Below, one piece after another: positions 1-7,622 of a stretch of 64,000 nt of DNA. How positions within the stretch are numbered: position 1 is the stretch's first letter; every line of letters begins with the position of its first letter. The notes under the pieces were generated by a model. It worked only from the letters and a program-made list of their open reading frames with translations, had not been told where the DNA came from and did no database searches. Source of the stretch: JAXLZZ01 sp046350675 (GTDB lineage Bacteria; Patescibacteriota; Saccharimonadia; Saccharimonadales; UBA4665); assembly GCA_046350675.1 (NCBI GenBank), contig JAXLZZ010000006.1, forward strand, positions 1 to 64,000, read 5' to 3'. A program made the position numbers and the translations under genes.

Positions 1-1491
1 AATGTGCCAGTTAGCAACGCCCAAGTTGTTGTTTCTGGTCAGCAACTTAAAACTGATGGCGAGGGTCAAGTCCGTACAGAAATAGGGGTCGGTCCAGCTG
101 AGCTTGAAATCAAAAAGCAATACTATAAATCCGCAGAAAAAACAGTATTTATTGGCATTAGTAATACCCAGAACCCAAAGATAGATTTACAGGCAACAGG
201 CCGGCAAGTGCCAATCACGGTTGTCGATCGAATAACTGGTCAGCCAGTGTCAAATGCTGAGGTAAAAGTCATTAATACCTCAGTCAAAACTGATAAAAAG
301 GGCAAAGCTACCATAGTGCTTCCAGCAACAAATGCCACTGAAGAAACAAGCATTAAAGCAAAGGGCTACAACCCAAGCACCCCTACAATACAAATTACCA
401 ATGAGGTGGTTCCAGAGAATACATTTAGTCTGACCCCAGTTGGCAAGGTTTACTTTTTATCAAATCAGACTGGAAAGATTGATGTAGTAAAGTCCAACCT
501 AGATGGCACAGATCGTAAAGTCGTGCTTGCAGGTGTAGGAAAAGAGGAGCCGAATAATACAAGTCTATTGGCTTCACGTGACTGGCGTTATGTAATGCTG
601 AAGTCAAAACGCGATAGCGGTCAGCCGGCTCTGTATCTGATTGACACCTCTAATGACAAAGTTGACCAGGTAGATAGCAGTAATGGAGATGTTGAGCCGA
701 TTGGCTGGTACGGACACTACTTTATGTATAGCCTTGTTAACAACGCAGTCAGCCAGTCAAAGAGCGGCAAACAAGTCGTAAAAAGCTATGATGCCGATAA
801 AAATCAACTTAGCCAAATAGATCAAACACAGGCAGAAGGTAATGCGAGTACCTATGGCTACCAAGTATTTGATAATTTCCACATTCTCAATAACCTATTA
901 AGCTATACAGTGCAGTGGAATACGTATGATGCAACTGGCAACGGTTTCAGTTTGAATGGTAAAAATGATGCAATACGAGGCGTCCAGCCAAACGGTCAGA
1001 ACAAAAAGGATTATCAAACGTTTGCAGCGGCGGGAGTCAGCTACATTCAGTCAGCGCAGTTTGGCCCACAAAACGTCTATTACTCGGTCTACAATGGTGA
1101 TAACGGATCAACAGCGTATTATCAGTTCGACAGTCAATCAGCTTCAGCGGTTAAAAACATCGACCAAGGGGACATGAATAAGACCTACCCAACGTACCTC
1201 ATATCACCGAATGGGAGCCAGACTCTATCAAGTGATGTACGGGACGGCAAATATACCTTGTTCATTGGCGATAGCAATGGCAAAAATCCAAAGCAAATCT
1301 CGTCGAATGGTGACTATGCGCCGTACGGTTGGTACGGAGATAATATGATTCTAGTATCCAAAGGCAATAATCAACTATACGTTATGCCAGTTGATGGCTT
1401 GCCTGCGACTAAACAGCCACTCAAAGTTACTAATTACTATAGGCCAGCCGTGACGCTCACTGGCTACGGCTTCGGCTACGGCGGTTTATAG
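1..1491 (+). CDS. Beta-propeller protein with Ig-like/carboxypeptidase-regulatory repeats (5' partial)
   Basis: The reading frame is open from the first base, so the true start lies upstream. The N-terminal ~130 residues hold at least two beta-sandwich repeats of the carboxypeptidase-regulatory type: one around VPVSNAQVVVSGQQL and one around VVDRITGQPVSNAEVKVINT, each with a glycine-containing turn. The rest (from about residue 145) looks like a TolB/WD40-style propeller, with blades such as YFLSNQTGKIDVVKSNLDG and a closing LYVMPVDG. This build suits an exported, surface-attached sensor or scaffold, but no catalytic motif is visible and the signal peptide would lie outside the window. It converges on the LssY-like gene and the two reading frames overlap by 35 bases. 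Confidence 0.72.
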   Translation, partial: NVPVSNAQVVVSGQQLKTDGEGQVRTEIGVGPAELEIKKQYYKSAEKTVFIGISNTQNPKIDLQATGRQVPITVVDRITGQPVSNAEVKVINTSVKTDKKGKATIVLPATNATEETSIKAKGYNPSTPTIQITNEVVPENTFSLTPVGKVYFLSNQTGKIDVVKSNLDGTDRKVVLAGVGKEEPNNTSLLASRDWRYVMLKSKRDSGQPALYLIDTSNDKVDQVDSSNGDVEPIGWYGHYFMYSLVNNAVSQSKSGKQVVKSYDADKNQLSQIDQTQAEGNASTYGYQVFDNFHILNNLLSYTVQWNTYDATGNGFSLNGKNDAIRGVQPNGQNKKDYQTFAAAGVSYIQSAQFGPQNVYYSVYNGDNGSTAYYQFDSQSASAVKNIDQGDMNKTYPTYLISPNGSQTLSSDVRDGKYTLFIGDSNGKNPKQISSNGDYAPYGWYGDNMILVSKGNNQLYVMPVDGLPATKQPLKVTNYYRPAVTLTGYGFGYGGL

Positions 1492-2338
1492 ACATAACCC
1501 TAGGATTTTGCCGCAACGTAACAATTTTCATTTTGCCATCTGAGTGTAATGATCCACGCCATACCCGATTAACAAGCTTATAGGGTTTGTCGAGCTTGAT
1601 AGCATCGATCTTTTTTACGAGTTTCATCTTTCTTAGCTGTGCTGCGATGAGCTCACGTTCCGTGTCGGTGTCAGGATCGATCATATGAGATGGTTGGAAG
1701 TTATGGCGAATAATACTAACCCCCACATCCCTAGAAGCTGCTCCAACCCACAGTACGTTATCGCCAAAAACATGTTTGCTTCGGTTGTGCCAATGAATTG
1801 TCTGTATGCTAAATTTCTTCGAACTGTCATACGTGGTCGCCCAGAATCGAACATGATGTCGTGAAGCCGATGAGCCTTTGGGCTGAACCTCAAATGCGAT
1901 ATCCTGCTTGCGCCCAAAGAGGTACAAACTGCTAACAGGTGCATTGGGGTACGAAAGCTTCAAAATATGACTATATACCAGACGTAACATGTTGCGTATG
2001 CTATGTCGGTCGGATACCTCCCAGCCTGCGTCTTGCATGGCATTTATAAGTTCACGACGCGTTCCGATGATGCCAATATTTAGAGGGTCGGAGGCTAAGC
2101 CATCTGGTGTGACGCAATAGAGGGGTAAGTGCTTTGGGGGATGAATAATTCGGATTAAACGTATGGCCGCGGGTATAAGTATATAAGCTGCAAGAACATA
2201 GGTAATGAGTATAGCGACTGTCCAGGGCAATTCTTCATTTAGGTAGGGAAATATGTCATGCACCGAAAAATACGCGATAATCAGGCCAGGGATAAGAATG
2301 GCGAAGCGTTTGACTACGCGTAAAACATACTGAATCAT
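1457..2338 (-). CDS. LssY C-terminal domain-like membrane protein
   Basis: A 293-residue protein with two N-terminal membrane segments (about residues 10-30 and 38-60), then a soluble domain. The stretch GIIGTRRELINAMQDAGW, followed by SLYLFGRKQDIAFEVQ, LWVGAASRDVGVSI and HMIDPDTDTERELI, matches the family pattern of the LssY C-terminal domain (an acid-phosphatase-associated domain of unknown activity). The PAP2 phosphatase domain often fused to it is absent. A TACTAT hexamer ends 7 bases before the ATG and there is no Shine-Dalgarno, which predicts a leaderless transcript. Substrate and role are unknown. Confidence 0.7.
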   Translation of the reverse strand: MIQYVLRVVKRFAILIPGLIIAYFSVHDIFPYLNEELPWTVAILITYVLAAYILIPAAIRLIRIIHPPKHLPLYCVTPDGLASDPLNIGIIGTRRELINAMQDAGWEVSDRHSIRNMLRLVYSHILKLSYPNAPVSSLYLFGRKQDIAFEVQPKGSSASRHHVRFWATTYDSSKKFSIQTIHWHNRSKHVFGDNVLWVGAASRDVGVSIIRHNFQPSHMIDPDTDTERELIAAQLRKMKLVKKIDAIKLDKPYKLVNRVWRGSLHSDGKMKIVTLRQNPRVMSINRRSRSRSQ

Positions 2339-2345
2339 TCACTAC

Positions 2346-2351
2346 ATAGTA
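2346..2351 (-). promoter_or_regulatory. -10 box of the LssY-like gene
   Basis: TACTAT read on the minus strand, 7 bases before the ATG at 2338. Its position puts transcription start at or next to the start codon. Confidence 0.5.
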
Positions 2352-2526
2352 CTACGAAGCAGGAGGAACTACACCTTTGGCGCATTTTGACCCAAAACCT
2401 GCGCTCCCCACTCGCCGTACCATAGAGTACGACTCGATGGAGCCTGTCCTGAACTTGATTCAGGAGTGCTCACTTTTGAGCCAAACTGCACTCCAATGTG
2501 TAGCTCCTGCGTATAATGAGTTGACG

Positions 2527-3345
2527 ATGGACGAAATTGAAATTCAAGACTTTCGACAATTAGTACGGGATTACTATCATGCACACGGACGGCATGATTT
2601 ACCATGGCGTCAGCCCGAGGCAAGCGGCGAATTTAGCTCTTACAAAATTATGGTCAGTGAGATCATGTTGCAGCAAACTCAGGTGGCTCGTGTAGTTGAA
2701 AAATACCAGCAATTTTTAGAGCTTTTCCCGTCTGTAGATGCTTTGGCAGCGGCCGATCTTGGAGATGTGCTCCGAGCCTGGAGTGGTCTTGGCTATAATC
2801 GGCGCGCAAAGTTCTTACACCAAGCCGCGCAAAAGGTTGTTAATGATTTCGACAATGTTTACCCGCAAACCCCAGAACAATTGATCACATTACCAGGAAT
2901 AGGGAAGAATACAGCCGGAGCTATCCTGGTGTATGCGTTCAACAAACCTGTTTTATTTGTTGAAACCAATATTCGTACTGTGTACATCCACCACTTCTTT
3001 GATGATCAAAATGCCGTCGACGATAAAAACATACTTAACATGTTAAGTATTACACTTGATGAAGATAACCCACGTGAGTGGTACTGGGCGTTGATGGACT
3101 ACGGATCGTATCTAAAGCAATCTGGCATTCGACGAAATCACCAAAGTAAACACTACACAAAGCAATCAAAGTTTGAGGGCTCTAAGCGCCAAGTTCGTGG
3201 CGAAGTTTTGCGAGCACTTGCTGCAGCACCGCAATCCCTTACGCAACTCAAAAAACACATTGATGATATTCGCTTAGAAGCAGTAGTAAACGATCTAATC
3301 ACCGAAGGACTTATCACAAAAAAAGAGTCCAAACTAAGTCTGTAA
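2527..3345 (+). CDS. mutY: MutY-like A/G-specific adenine glycosylase without Fe-S cluster
   Basis: A 272-residue HhH-GPD base-excision glycosylase, which in MutY removes adenine mispaired with 8-oxoguanine. The helix-hairpin-helix is LPGIGKNTAGAILVYAF. The catalytic Glu region SEIMLQQTQV is present, but the usual catalytic Asp position reads VETNIRTV, with Glu in place of Asp. The protein has no cysteine at all, so the [4Fe-4S] loop of classical MutY/Nth is missing. The C-terminus (from RGEVLRALAAAPQSL) looks like a small winged helix rather than a NUDT1-like domain. The frame is open from 2377 (TTG), but ATG 2527 is preferred: TATAAT at 2512-2517 lies 9 bases before it and homologues begin near this residue. 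Substrate is inferred only. Confidence 0.82.
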   Translation: MDEIEIQDFRQLVRDYYHAHGRHDLPWRQPEASGEFSSYKIMVSEIMLQQTQVARVVEKYQQFLELFPSVDALAAADLGDVLRAWSGLGYNRRAKFLHQAAQKVVNDFDNVYPQTPEQLITLPGIGKNTAGAILVYAFNKPVLFVETNIRTVYIHHFFDDQNAVDDKNILNMLSITLDEDNPREWYWALMDYGSYLKQSGIRRNHQSKHYTKQSKFEGSKRQVRGEVLRALAAAPQSLTQLKKHIDDIRLEAVVNDLITEGLITKKESKLSL

Positions 3346-3357
3346 ACGCTTATGGTA

Positions 3358-3363
3358 TATAAT
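3358..3363 (+). promoter_or_regulatory. -10 box, leaderless promoter
   Basis: A perfect TATAAT 6 bases before ATG 3370. There is no room for a Shine-Dalgarno, so the start codon would be at the 5' end of the mRNA. Confidence 0.6.
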
Positions 3364-3369
3364 GCGAAT

Positions 3370-3705
3370 ATGGAAAAGCCAGAAGAAAAACCAGCAGAAG
3401 CACCACAGCAACCGACCGAGCAGGGGCCACAAAAACCCGTTATGGATGTTGCGCCACCGCCTGCAAACGACAAACCAGCAGATCCCGCTCAACCGGCACA
3501 ACCTGCAGAACAGCCCGTGCCTGCACCAAACGACCCTGCACTACCTGCAGAGCCCCAAGAACCACTATCAGAAGCACCAGCACCACAGAAGCCAGCCAAA
3601 CAAAAGCAACCGGGCAGTCATGTTGGACTGGCAATTGTAGCCACCATCGTTATTGTGCTTGGCCTGGCCGCACTCGCAACCTTTGCGTTTTTACAGAACA
3701 ACTAA
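3370..3705 (+). CDS. Proline/alanine-rich tail-anchored membrane protein
   Basis: A 111-residue protein of unknown family. About 85 residues are low-complexity Pro/Ala/Gln/Glu sequence without recognisable fold, followed by a single membrane segment (VGLAIVATIVIVLGLAALATFAF) and a five-residue tail. No signal peptide is seen, so the long N-terminal part is predicted to stay in the cytoplasm, although orientation cannot be settled from sequence. The start at 3370 is chosen over the upstream ATG 3352 because the -10 box overlaps that codon. Composition resembles the Thr/Ser-rich protein at 23786. Confidence 0.65.
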   Translation: MEKPEEKPAEAPQQPTEQGPQKPVMDVAPPPANDKPADPAQPAQPAEQPVPAPNDPALPAEPQEPLSEAPAPQKPAKQKQPGSHVGLAIVATIVIVLGLAALATFAFLQNN

Positions 3706-3714
3706 ACCTTTACT

Positions 3715-4093
3715 TGTCATCCTGAACTAGTTTCAGGACCCATACGAACAGCACCGCCAACTTTGTCATTTCGACCAACGGGAGAAATCTCTCCAAAGCC
3801 CCCACAGAATTTAGAGAGATCTCTCGGATTCCCTCGAGATGACAATCACACGTTCTTTCAACAAAGAACCAAGTTCTTTCTTTTGGCTTGATCCAAAAGA
3901 AGCAAAAGATCAAGGCAGGACGCTCATCTTGGGTGATGGTTGTCGACTAGCACAATGGGTTCAACAACTCACTCGCTAATCGCTCCCTCAAACATGTCTC
4001 ACCACAGATATTGTGCTATCACAACAATCACGCCAGGATTTCGCTCTACTGCCACTAATCGCCATGGCACCTCGCTGAAGGCGAGGGATTGTT
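3715..4093 (+). repeat. Composite intergenic repeat element, copy A
   Basis: This gene-free stretch holds, in order: a short hairpin (CCTGAA..TTCAGG, 3721-3737), the 81-bp repeat at 3764-3844, a hairpin GTTCTTT-CAAC-AAAGAAC (3852-3869), a hairpin TTCTTTTGG-CTTGAT-CCAAAAGAA (3878-3901), and near its end CCATGGCACCTCGCTGAAGG. The hairpins and the CCATGGCACCTCGCTGAAG segment recur in the same order at 7250-7568. Short ORFs here look non-coding. It may be a remnant of a non-autonomous mobile element or a structured DNA/RNA unit. Confidence 0.6.
3764..3844 (+). repeat. 81-bp palindromic interspersed repeat, copy 1
   Basis: Begins TGTCATTTCGACC and ends CTCGAGATGACA, with inner arms GAGAAATCTCTC and GAGAGATCTCTC. 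It matches the reverse complement of 22359-22439 over the full 81 bp with about eight mismatches. It resembles REP-type palindromes. A partial copy (TGTCATCTCGAGCGAAGTCG) starts at 7259. Confidence 0.7.
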
Positions 4094-4135
4094 TAGTTGA
4101 CGAACTAACGCATGTCCTCTACTTGGCAAACTTGC

Positions 4136-4141
4136 TACTAT
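4136..4141 (+). promoter_or_regulatory. -10 box of tsaC
   Basis: TACTAT ending 7 bases before ATG 4149, with no ribosome binding site in the gap. A leaderless start is predicted. Confidence 0.5.
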
Positions 4142-4148
4142 TAAGAGC

Positions 4149-4706
4149 ATGGAGGAGACAGTAGAAAAGCTACACATTGACGGCACCATAGGAGTTATTC
4201 CTACAGACACGGTGTACGGAGTGGTTGCGCGAGCTCAAGACCAGCAAGCGGTACAAAATCTCTACACATTGAAGAGCAGAGAAAAAAAGCCCGGCACCTT
4301 GATTGCGTCGTCAATTGAACAGCTTGAGGAGCTAGGACTCAAGGGTCGATATTTGAAGCCAGTCAGTCAATATTGGCCAGGTCCAGTTAGTATCGTCATT
4401 CCTTGTGCCGACCCGCAGCTTGCATACTTACATCAAGGCAAGATGAGCTTAGCGGTACGCATTCCAAATGATGAGAATTTACTAAAACTTCTACAAGAAA
4501 CCGGACCGTTGCTCACTTCAAGCGCTAATCAACCCGGTAAACCACCAGCCAACACCATCGAAGAGGCAAAGAAGTACTTCGGAGATGAGGTAGATTTCTA
4601 TATCGATGGAGGTGATCTGTCGAAGAACAAACCGTCAACAATTATTCGCATAGTCGACGATGAGATTGAAGTTCTGCGTGAAGGTGCTGTGACTATAGAC
4701 CAGTAG
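4149..4706 (+). CDS. tsaC: L-threonylcarbamoyladenylate synthase (TsaC/YrdC/Sua5)
   Basis: 185 residues, the length of a TsaC (the longer Sua5 form has an extra domain that is absent). The enzyme makes threonylcarbamoyl-AMP from threonine, bicarbonate and ATP, the first step of tRNA t6A37 modification in the cytoplasm. YrdC-fold motifs are clear: GVIPTDTVYGVVARA near the N-terminus, KSREKKPGTLIAS (substrate-binding lysines and arginine), WPGPVSIVIP, LAVRIPN and LTSSANQPGKPPA. The gene is followed by a palindromic spacer and mazG. Confidence 0.93.
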   Translation: MEETVEKLHIDGTIGVIPTDTVYGVVARAQDQQAVQNLYTLKSREKKPGTLIASSIEQLEELGLKGRYLKPVSQYWPGPVSIVIPCADPQLAYLHQGKMSLAVRIPNDENLLKLLQETGPLLTSSANQPGKPPANTIEEAKKYFGDEVDFYIDGGDLSKNKPSTIIRIVDDEIEVLREGAVTIDQ

Positions 4707-4713
4707 CTATTCA

Positions 4714-4797
4714 CCATTAACCATGCTTTTCCCATGGACCTTTTACCATGGACAAAGGGTTGTGGATAACGTACGGTAAATGGTAAAGGGTTAATGG
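4714..4797 (+). repeat. Nested imperfect inverted repeat between tsaC and mazG
   Basis: Outer arms CCATTAACC (4714-4722) and GGTTAATGG (4789-4797) are perfectly complementary. Inner arms CCTTTTACCAT and ATGGTAAAGG pair with one bulge. The structure fills the tsaC-mazG gap. No T-run follows, so it is not a standard terminator. Confidence 0.55.
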
Positions 4798-4809
4798 GGA
4801 AAGGTATAT

Positions 4810-5142
4810 ATGACATTCGAAGAGTATCAAAAGAAGGCGTTATCGACCGTACTTTCAACCGGTGACGAATTTAAAGACTTGTTGCACTGGGTACTTGGCA
4901 TTACTGGTGAGGCAGGCGAGGTTGCCGAAAAAGTAAAGAAGATAATTCGCGATAAGAACAGTGTGGTCACAGAAGATGACAAAAAAGAATTAGCCAAAGA
5001 GCTTGGTGATGTTCTTTGGTATATTGCTGTTTTTGCCAATGACCTTGGCGTTTCCATGGACGAAATAGCCCAAACCAACCTTGATAAGCTCGCAAGCCGC
5101 AAAGAGCGTGGCGTACTCGGCGGCAGCGGCGACAACCGCTAG
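4810..5142 (+). CDS. MazG-like nucleotide pyrophosphohydrolase
   Basis: A 110-residue all-alpha NTP pyrophosphohydrolase of the MazG/phage-type family, half the length of classical two-domain MazG. Metal-binding acidic motifs are visible: GEAGEVAEKVKK (EXXE-type) at about residue 33 and ELAKELGDVLWYIA (EXXD-type) at about residue 58. Such enzymes hydrolyse (d)NTPs to NMP and pyrophosphate and are thought to clean the nucleotide pool; the substrate here is not known. A GGGGAAAGG Shine-Dalgarno-like stretch precedes ATG 4810. Its stop abuts the convergent murC with no gap. Confidence 0.88.
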   Translation: MTFEEYQKKALSTVLSTGDEFKDLLHWVLGITGEAGEVAEKVKKIIRDKNSVVTEDDKKELAKELGDVLWYIAVFANDLGVSMDEIAQTNLDKLASRKERGVLGGSGDNR

Positions 5143-6435
5143 TTAGTCGGAAAATTCTTCGCGAAGCCAGTCGTCTAAAGAGCCTCCGCCACCACCAGCC
5201 ATGCAGACAACCATGTCACCTGCATCGAGGTGTTTTTGAATGGTGGACTTCAGTTCAGCGTTACGCTCCATGGCTTGTGCAAATGATGGATCTGCTAGAT
5301 GCGTGATCAGCTCAGCAGGGGGGATAACGCGCTGCGCAGGATCTTCGCGAGCTAGATAGCTCGGGATCCAATACAACTGCTTTGCACCGTCGAAACAATC
5401 TTGATAATCATCCATCATGTAGTGCTGTCGGCGATTAGTCAGCGGCTCGTACACGACCACAACATTCTGGCCTTTGTCTGCAGCTAACTCTAGGGCCACA
5501 CTCATACAGCCACGAATTTTTTCAGGAGTATGGGCGTAATCGCTATATAGATTTGGGATGATTCGCTCCATCCGACGACTGAGGCCCGGGAATTGATTAA
5601 CAATGGTAACTAATTTCTCGATAGGTTCTCCAGTAAGCTTGTGCACAGCCTGGATAACCAGCCAAGCATCCAGCCGATTGTATTGCCCAGGTATTGAAAT
5701 GCCCGCTTCTTTGACTGCTGTTGGGTCTAGCACAGTGTTTTCGTCGGAACCAAGCTCCAAGTAGTCACTATCCTCCTGCCAAATAAAGGTATGTTTGGTC
5801 TGCTCAATGAATTCTCTAAACGCATCTTGATAATCTTCTCGCGTAGGGAAGATCTCATGATGGTCCCAGCTAACGCCGGTGATAAGGCTCATATAAGGCT
5901 CAAAAGCCAAGAAATTGCGATCAAATTCATCCGCCTCATATACAAAATATTCCGAGCCTTGATCGTACTGGCCCATATCGCCAAAAGAGATCTTTGCTCC
6001 AACAGAGTAACTAATCGGGATTTTCAATTGCTTGAACAGCCAGATTGCCAAGGAAGTCGTAGTCGTTTTGCCATGTGTACCAGCTACGGCGATGAGTTTG
6101 AGATTTTTATCCTGGAGAATCTGATTAAGTAATTCGTCGCGCTTGCTGGTTTTAATATTCTGTTCTTGGCAAAACTTCACTTCAGGTGCATCAGGATTCT
6201 CAAGTGTTAAAGCCGAACTATACACAAACCAATCGATAGGGTTTTTGCCGTGAATCTTAGCAATTGAGTCATAATCTTGGCCGATATGAATGTCGGTAAC
6301 ACCGTGCTTTTTCAAATACTGAATGTAACTCGAATCCTGCTTATCAGAGCCAGATACCAGATAGCCAGCTTGATGCGCAATCTGGGCAAGGGGACCAATT
6401 CCAGCGCCGCCAATACCAGAGAAGTAAATATGCAT
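5143..6435 (-). CDS. murC: UDP-N-acetylmuramate--L-alanine ligase
   Basis: A 430-residue Mur ligase that adds the first amino acid of the peptidoglycan stem peptide with ATP. The N-terminal Rossmann domain starts HIYFSGIGGAGI, the ATP-binding loop is AVAGTHGKTTTTS, and the central domain has EADEFDRNFL and TGVSWDHHEIFP. The C-terminal domain carries SDYAHTPEKIRG and VVVVYEPLTNRR. The frame is open to 6513, but ATG 6435 is chosen: homologues start at this point and a perfect TATAAT lies 6 bases upstream. Its presence implies a peptidoglycan wall. It is convergent with mazG and divergent from the two-TM protein at 6632. Confidence 0.93.
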   Translation of the reverse strand: MHIYFSGIGGAGIGPLAQIAHQAGYLVSGSDKQDSSYIQYLKKHGVTDIHIGQDYDSIAKIHGKNPIDWFVYSSALTLENPDAPEVKFCQEQNIKTSKRDELLNQILQDKNLKLIAVAGTHGKTTTTSLAIWLFKQLKIPISYSVGAKISFGDMGQYDQGSEYFVYEADEFDRNFLAFEPYMSLITGVSWDHHEIFPTREDYQDAFREFIEQTKHTFIWQEDSDYLELGSDENTVLDPTAVKEAGISIPGQYNRLDAWLVIQAVHKLTGEPIEKLVTIVNQFPGLSRRMERIIPNLYSDYAHTPEKIRGCMSVALELAADKGQNVVVVYEPLTNRRQHYMMDDYQDCFDGAKQLYWIPSYLAREDPAQRVIPPAELITHLADPSFAQAMERNAELKSTIQKHLDAGDMVVCMAGGGGGSLDDWLREEFSD

Positions 6436-6437
6436 AC

Positions 6438-6472
6438 GCCCATTATACAAGCTTGATGCTTGCATAATGGGC
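6438..6472. promoter_or_regulatory. murC leaderless promoter embedded in a 15-bp inverted repeat
   Basis: GCCCATTATACAAGC and GCTTGCATAATGGGC flank a 5-base loop; the arms are complementary at 14 of 15 positions. The murC -10 box (TATAAT on the minus strand, 6442-6447) lies inside one arm, 6 bases from the start codon. The palindrome may be an operator, or the end of the degenerate repeat that fills the space up to about 6600 (variants of GATTGGCAAATTGC and its complement). No other feature is seen in that space. Confidence 0.55.
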
Positions 6473-6631
6473 AATTCGCGATTTACGATTGGCAAATTGC
6501 AATAGATGCGCAATTAACGATTAGCTTTTATGCCGCAGCTGTAGTTCAATCGCTATTTGCCAATGGCTAATCTATTGCCGATCGGAATTCGCTAATTGTT
6601 AATTCTAGCGCTTATAATGATAAGCGATAAT

Positions 6632-7243
6632 ATGAATAAGCGTCATCTACACCACACTTGGACCAGATTCCGACGGATTAAACCTTGGTATTTTCTTATT
6701 CTGGCGATCATCAGTGGCGTGATTTGCGTATTTGCGCTTCGGTCAAATAACGAAAAGATGATTCAGCTCCGTGAGGCTGTATACACTGCCGACAAAAACA
6801 ACGGAGACACAGAGACCGCCTTGCAAGAACTGCAGGCGTATGTGACTTCGCATATGAACACAGACCTCAGCGCAGGTAGCAACGCGGTATATCCTCCAAT
6901 TCAGCTCAAGTACACCTATGAGCGGCTCGTGCAGGCCAGAAGCGCCGCTACGGGCCAGCAGAACCAGCAGATTTATAGTGATGCGCAGAAGCATTGCGAA
7001 CAACAGAACTCAACTGATTTCTCAGGCCGCAATCGTGTGCCATGCATCCAGCAGTACGTGCAGTCACATACCGTTGTGAGCCCTTCAGAGAGCGTACCTG
7101 ACGCGCTCTACAAGTTTTCCTTCGTATCGCCACGATGGTCGCCCGATCTCGCAGGCTGGACGCTTGTAGCGACTATTGTTTTGTTCGCTCTATTTGTGAT
7201 CAGCCTTCTGACTCACATCTGGTTCAAACGTCAACTCAAATAG
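6632..7243 (+). CDS. Hypothetical protein with two transmembrane segments
   Basis: 203 residues with one membrane segment near each end (YFLILAIISGVICVFAL at about residue 20 and WTLVATIVLFALFVISLLTHIWF near the C-terminus). Between them lies an extracytoplasmic-type region of ~130 residues with a cysteine pair (HCEQQ and VPCIQQ) that could form a disulfide. No known domain was recognised. The start is uncertain: a TATAAT at 6613-6618 suggests ATG 6632 (MNKRHLHH); an ATG at 6617 overlaps the -10 box. Confidence 0.6.
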   Translation: MNKRHLHHTWTRFRRIKPWYFLILAIISGVICVFALRSNNEKMIQLREAVYTADKNNGDTETALQELQAYVTSHMNTDLSAGSNAVYPPIQLKYTYERLVQARSAATGQQNQQIYSDAQKHCEQQNSTDFSGRNRVPCIQQYVQSHTVVSPSESVPDALYKFSFVSPRWSPDLAGWTLVATIVLFALFVISLLTHIWFKRQLK

Positions 7244-7249
7244 TTCACT

Positions 7250-7568
7250 CATCCTCCCTGTCATCTCGAGCGAAGTCGAGAGATCTTTTTCAATGTTCTT
7301 TCAACAAAGAACCAAGTTCCTACTTTTGGCTTAGCCCAAAAGTAGGCAAAAACCCAAGAGCGCACCTTCCACCTGACTTGAGACCTGTAATCACAACAAT
7401 GTCTCGGATGTCTCCCTCTGGTCGGCCTCGCTCGTTATAGATTCCATAGGAATCTCGCTCAGCAGTATCCTCGAACAATAATTGTTGTGCCTTACAACTC
7501 TCAAATCACGTTCCAGATGCCTAAGCTCGAAGAACCACCATGGCACCTCGCTGAAGACGAGGGATTAT
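7250..7568 (+). repeat. Composite intergenic repeat element, copy B
   Basis: Second copy of the element at 3715-4093: partial 81-bp repeat from about 7259, hairpin GTTCTTT-CAAC-AAAGAAC (7295-7312, identical to copy A), hairpin CCTACTTTTGG-CTTAGC-CCAAAAGTAGG (7319-7346), then CCATGGCACCTCGCTGAAG near the end. Both arms of the second hairpin differ from copy A in a compensating way, so pairing is kept. No gene is seen in this stretch. Confidence 0.6.
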
Positions 7569-7577
7569 CGTATAACA

Positions 7578-7606
7578 AAAACACCCCTCCGGAGAGGGGT
7601 GTTTCA
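7578..7606 (-). terminator. Intrinsic terminator of the 7623-8252 gene
   Basis: AAACACCCCTC pairs with GAGGGGTGTTT around a short loop. On the minus strand the hairpin is followed by TTTTTG. Confidence 0.7.
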
Positions 7607-7622
7607 AGTTCAAGCGTAACTA

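Noticed and set aside
3940..4164. ORF 3940-4164 as a small gene
   Set aside because: It lies mostly in the repeat element, overlaps the tsaC start and has no ribosome site or family features.
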